From Diphasiastrum complanatum (taxonomy: Eukaryota; Streptophyta; Lycopodiopsida; Lycopodiales; Lycopodiaceae): a stretch of 64,000 bases of DNA. Shown one piece after another: positions 60,051 through 64,000 of the stretch. The notes below the pieces were generated by a model. The model saw only the letters and a list, made by a program, of their open reading frames with translations, had not been told where the DNA came from and did no database searches. Numbering within the stretch: position 1 is the first letter of the stretch; every line of letters begins with the position of its first letter. The translations under genes were made by a program, and so were the position numbers. The stretch is taken from assembly GCA_029204225.1 (NCBI GenBank), contig CM055100.1, forward strand, positions 26,986,649-27,050,648. The letters are read 5' to 3'.

Positions 60051-60314
60051 ACAGCATGCGTTGGTCCTCAAAACTAAACCTTATACGTTAATCGCAGGAC
60101 AACTCTACAAGCAAGGGTTAGATGGAATTATCCGATGATTTCTTACTGAAGGAGAAATACCCTCTGACTCATCAAGTCCCCGTTCTGCCGACCACCCCGA
60201 CCGTGGACGCACCTGTGCTTACACTGTGGGCAGCACCTTGCACAACAGTTGTCTTGATGAACCCCAAACAATGGCCATTTCTGTGAGATCCGCATAGCTG
60301 ACCAGCCAGTCGGC

Positions 60315-61270
60315 TTTGATACCACATGTAGCGCAGGCACCTCAAAGGGCGCTGGGACTTGAGCTGTTTCCCCAACACGCGCTTAAGTCTAACATTCCTC
60401 CATCATGCACTTACGTAAAAGCCAACTCAGAACCGTAACAAGCTTAACCATTCAGACTTAAAAAAACTGGAATCCCAACCAACCCGAAAGCCAACTCAGA
60501 ATTCGTTCCCAAAAGGTAACCAAAGGCAAAGACAAGCCACACATGAAACCCAAGGCATAGTGGTCGCCAAACTGACCAATTGGCATAGCGGCAAGCCCCA
60601 TGTCGATGACAGGGACCCTTAGGCGCCGGCGACGCAAAAAGGTTGTAGTAAGAGTCCTTCCACTTGGACCAGTCCCGGAGGCGAAACCAAAATGGTAATC
60701 ATCCCCAAGTATCAGCTTTATTAGATTTGGAAGAGGTTACATTCATACATAGACTGACTGGTCTCAGGGCCACCAACACGTGCTGGGCATTGTGCCTGGC
60801 TCGTGCTGGTAGAGGGAGCTGAGACCTAGCGACTGGATTCCTGGCGCTGGTTGAGCTGCCCAAGTTTCTATCTGTCAGACTCCCCCTATAGTTCTGCTGT
60901 GATTCGGCGCACCCCCTCTGTTATGAAACAACGTGCTTTCTGGTAAAGCACGCTTTTTAGGACTTAGTTTTTATTTTGCTGATTAAGCCTGGCAGAATCA
61001 GTCTGGCTCCCGGACATGGGTCCCGGGAGCCATCCCGGCGGCAGAATCAACTTGCTTCCTGACTAGGCCATGACTCGAGCTCCAGAGCTAGCTCATGACT
61101 TGTAACTACTTGACTGGCTCACCACAGGTCGGAGGCTCAATCCTTGACGTTCTAACTTGCTCTAGGACCCTAGGGAGCGTCACCCATTAGAGTCTTACAG
61201 GCACGCTGGGTGCACCTGAGTCAGCTTTACAACAGGATAGGCAGCACAGGCTTATTCTCTAGTAATTCAT
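60315..61270 (-). repeat. Probable LTR with PBS, minus orientation
   Basis: GCTTTGATACCA (60317-60328), i.e. TGGTATCAAAGC on the minus strand, directly precedes TGTAGCGCAGGCACC (60330 on), giving an LTR end of ...GCGCTACA next to a PBS. The following 900 bp are more GC-rich than their surroundings and non-coding. The far LTR end and the second LTR were not found. Confidence 0.5.
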
Positions 61271-61426
61271 GTACTCCTAGTTACATCTTTTGCCATTTTC
61301 ATGCAATACAAACAAGGGTGTTTTGATGTAGCACCGTGAGAGACATTACACATATATTTCAATGTTTTCAACTCACCTGCCAAGTGCCATTTCATGTTTC
61401 TTAGCCTCAGATCACTTCTTTCTTCT

Positions 61427-62345
61427 CTAGGAGGAGAGGACGAGACATAGTATTTGATGATGATGAACTATAATTTTATCTAAAAAATTTATAATGTCCA
61501 CCATCAAAGACTCTGCTATTTTACACTTTATATTTGAAATCCTATTGCTCATCATGATACGCTCAGTGGATTTGCAAGTCAATATTGTGCCCAGTGACAT
61601 TCCTAGTGAAGCATTGTCTTTGATATTCCGAGGAGCTACTAATGCAGATCTGCAAAAAAAACAGATAGTTAACAGAATATCACCATAGCTGAAATAAAAT
61701 CCAAATGTCATTGAGAAACTTACAAAAATCAAAATATGCTTACTTGAATGCACGGATCCTTCTATTTCGATAACCTCCTTTTAAAAGCGTTTGAATACCT
61801 TGCAACTTTGTCGCTTTCGCTTCTTACTTTCAGCCTTTTTCTTTGCCAAATCCACATCTTTCAATAATTGTAAGTTTTCAATACGAATAGACTGTAACAC
61901 TGATTGCATTTGCTCTAGTTCTGATTTGATATTGATTGTTATCTTCTGTAATGATTCATTATTTTTTTTAAGTTGTTCATTTTCTTGTAACATCTTTTGG
62001 AGATGACAATCTCTATTCTGACAATAAGAGGATATCTGAATTAACTCACCTTCTAAAAAGTGAACTTTATTCATATAAAGTTGTTTTCCATGGTTCTGCA
62101 ATCTTTCACAATATCCTAGTAATCCACTATGCCCATTGCATATCCATGTAACTAAATGAGTTATTGAAGAGAATGTGGGATGTGTCAAAGTGTTAAGTTT
62201 TTTTTTTTTCCTTCTGCCTTGTAACGAGAACGATCCTCAGCAGATATTTGAATTCCTTTGTCTCCTCTTCTCTGCAAAGGTGCCAAATCAATAGGGATAT
62301 TCACATGTAGATGATACAATGTCATCATCAAAAAAACAATAGAGT
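61427..62345 (-). pseudogene. Orphan coiled-coil protein, locus B (relative of 16.7-17.45 kb)
   Basis: Minus-strand order: MMTLYHLHVNIPIDLAPLQR (62,330), then THPTFSSITHLVTWICNGHS and GLLGYCERLQNHG (62,100-62,190), a long heptad coiled coil (NEQLKKNNESLQKITINIKS), a basic end (ESKKRKRQSCK), then in a shifted frame LLKGGYRNRRIRAFK. An intron (donor GTAAGC, acceptor TTTTTTGCAG at 61652) leads to SALVAPRNIKDNASLGMSLG and ESLMVDIINFLDK. The motif order matches locus A. No domain recognised; possibly nuclear from its basic patch (inference). One frame change suggests a recent pseudogene or an unseen small intron. Confidence 0.55.
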
Positions 62346-62820
62346 AATTAGTTGCATCAAAGTACTATGACCAGATTATATGAAGCAAAACAAAATTCTC
62401 ATCTTTGATTGTATTATATACTATGTACGATCAATCCAATCTCCATGCTTGTATGCTTAATTCGAATTTGGAAATGCCGCTCATTTTTTCATTCCAATAG
62501 GTAGTTGGCGCTCATATTTCCATTCTCGTGAAAGGAATGCATATGTAAACATTTTGCAATTTTTTCTGATTCGAATTTGGGGATGGCGGTCATATTCTAG
62601 ATCCAGTGAAAATATTGCCCTTTTCGTAACCAATGGAGGGAATATTTTTGAATTTAGTCAAGTTATACTGCGAATTGTTTACAATTCTTAACTGTGACTA
62701 TAGACACTATGGTTAGACCATTGGGAGTTGGGGAGGCCTTGGGAGTGGTGGGGGCAAGCAAATAAACAATACTGTTTTTTTTTATTTTGATATTTTTCTA
62801 TATCCTGCATGGCATTCCTT

Positions 62821-62848
62821 AAAGGGTCTTTTTGATATTGAGAACTCC
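62821..62848 (+). promoter_or_regulatory. 28-bp motif, inverted copy of 57255-57282
   Basis: Exact 28-base match to the reverse complement of 57255-57282. On the plus strand it points toward the histone-like gene, 662 bp before that ATG. TATA-like TATATTTATA follows at about 62917. Confidence 0.6.
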
Positions 62849-63279
62849 AAAAAAAACAAGAAGACTAGAGAGTTCAGAATAAAAGATCATGGAATTGAAA
62901 TATGGAAAGTGGTGCCTATATTTATAGCCAATTCCTATTGATCACAGCCATACATTTGTCAGATAATGAATTGAGAAATACAACCTATATTTATCCACCA
63001 ATCAGAGTGAGACAAATTTGTACCCACGTCAAAATACAACGAGTCTATCATTAGCCCTAACCCTAGAATCTGTACCTGCGCCGGAATACATTAAATAGAC
63101 AATTACTAGTCACCTAGAATAATCATTAAACCAATTATAAACAAATGATTAATGGATATCATTGAAAAACATGTACGAGGAGAATTATTACAATCTCTCG
63201 TCCTATTTAAGCACCGTAAAGACGAAAATTTTGCTTTTGACGCTGAATTTTTTTTGCTTACAGTTATTTGCATACATGC

Positions 63280-63298
63280 GATATCGATTCAGCGCGCT
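63280..63298. promoter_or_regulatory. CGATATCG motif shared with 57238-57256
   Basis: CGATATCGATTCAGCGCGC here and CGATATCGGTTCAACGCGC at 57238 differ at two of 19 bases. In both places they lie near the 28-bp motif and near gene starts. Possible shared regulatory site; inference only. Confidence 0.4.
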
Positions 63299-63509
63299 CG
63301 AAACCAACTTCCTTTAATCCGTTACTACTCCCATGCGCCCATCCGCTACCAACTAACGGATTTGTTGAGCTCAGGTATCGCTTCGACGCCTCCGACCTGA
63401 GGTCTGATCCTAAAATCAGCATTATCGCGCGCTGATCCGATACTACACATTAATGGCGCGGACCAAGCAGACAACACTAGGTCATTCAGGTGGAATATGA
63501 ATTTCATGT

Positions 63510-64000
63510 ATGGGTCAGGGAAATCCACAACCACTACCTCGTCCACCACCACCTCCTCCTAGGCCAAGGGGCAGAAGAAGAGACCCACCCTGGATCAAGG
63601 ATATTCGAAAGCTTCAGAAGACAAATAATCTTCTGATTCCGAAATCTCACATACAAAGGTCCATCAGAGACGTTACAAGAAGTCTATCTGCATATGTGAG
63701 ATGGACTGTAACGGCAATTGAGGCGCTGCACACAACATATGAGGATTTTCGAGTGAAATTTTTTTCAGATACTGTTGTTGCAGCTATCCATGCCAAGAGG
63801 GTGACCATCATGCCCAAGGATTTTAATATTGTGTTCAGGCTTCGAGACAAATATGACAAGTTTGCAAAATACTTTAGACTTGCTCCCTCCTCTCCTCAAA
63901 AACAAGATTTAGAGAGGAGAAAACGGAAGCAATCTCAACCAACCCGACTTGTTATTCGTATACAGAGCAGGAGTGTTTCAAAGAAGAGGAGGTCTCTTGA
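63510..64000 (+). CDS. Divergent histone H3-fold protein with C-terminal extension (3' end outside the window)
   Basis: Open from the ATG at 63510 (in-frame stop at 63498) to the window end, 163 codons, no stop. Residues 1-27 are Pro/Arg-rich and lack the H3 tail lysines. Residues about 28-112 align with the H3 fold without gaps: WIKDIRKLQKTNNLLIP (H3: LREIRRYQKSTELLI), a helix with VRWTVTAIEALHTTYEDF, and AAIHAKRVTIMPKDFNIVFR. IHAKRVTIMPKD is identical to H3. RWT and KDF recall plant CENH3, but loop 1 has ordinary H3 length. Beyond residue 112 H3 would end; here at least 50 more basic residues follow (FAKYFRLAPSS, ERRKRKQSQ, SVSKKRR). It may be a centromeric or other H3 variant, or an element-borne histone. 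Nuclear DNA binding is expected from the fold. Confidence 0.78.
   Translation, partial: MGQGNPQPLPRPPPPPPRPRGRRRDPPWIKDIRKLQKTNNLLIPKSHIQRSIRDVTRSLSAYVRWTVTAIEALHTTYEDFRVKFFSDTVVAAIHAKRVTIMPKDFNIVFRLRDKYDKFAKYFRLAPSSPQKQDLERRKRKQSQPTRLVIRIQSRSVSKKRRSL

Noticed and set aside
57255-62848. A complete TIR DNA transposon
   Set aside because: The 28-bp inverted repeat is real, but no target duplication flanks it (ATTAGA against AAAAAA) and no transposase was seen, so it is not called an element.
63510-64000. Naming the histone-fold ORF CENH3
   Set aside because: Loop 1 lacks the CENH3 insertion and the C-terminal extension does not fit; only the fold is claimed.

Overview
The window reads as nuclear DNA of a land plant with a large, repeat-rich genome. 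Two ordinary plant genes are present (an EMSY-LIKE Tudor protein and a pTAC5-like plastid protein). Both have very long introns filled with LTR retrotransposons, and the sequence carries several long GA/CT microsatellites. A fern, gymnosperm or other large-genome plant would fit, but nothing here fixes the lineage.

Layout. 1-12.4 kb: the 3' part of the EMSY-LIKE gene (+), whose 8.1 kb intron holds a complete but decayed Ty3/gypsy chromodomain element (gypsy-1, 3211-9579, minus). 12.4-22.5 kb: relic DNA with a small internally deleted copia element, an orphan coiled-coil pseudogene (16.7-17.45 kb), a copia pol fragment, foldback DNA and GA arrays. 22.5-35.2 kb: a six-exon pTAC5-like gene (minus) that splices in frame to 493 residues. 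Its 9.75 kb third intron holds a second gypsy-type element (gypsy-2, 24339-30194), a copia LTR and a hAT transposase fragment. 36-42 kb: relics and a 3'-truncated copia element (copia-3). 42.4-46.8 kb: a copia element with both LTRs but no integrase (copia-4). 48.4-55.0 kb: a chimera of a Ty3/gypsy 5' half and a copia-4 3' end. 55-64 kb: a cluster of unrecognised, partly broken, intron-containing genes with gypsy fragments between them, ending in a divergent histone-H3-fold gene that runs off the window.

Main points of interest: (1) the histone H3-like ORF at 63510-64000, with a proline-rich N-tail and a basic C-terminal extension of at least 50 residues; (2) gypsy-2, where one reading frame runs from gag through protease to a chromodomain but RT, RNase H and integrase are replaced by about 640 codons of unknown, largely stop-free sequence; (3) a diverged orphan gene family present at both 16.7-17.45 kb and 61.4-62.35 kb; (4) a perfect 28-bp inverted repeat (57255-57282 / 62821-62848) inside the orphan cluster; (5) the gypsy/copia recombinant; and (6) non-TG..CA LTR ends (AGTTA..TAACT) shared by gypsy-1 and gypsy-2.

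All calls come from reading the sequence and translations by eye. No alignment or database search was run, and percentages are hand counts.
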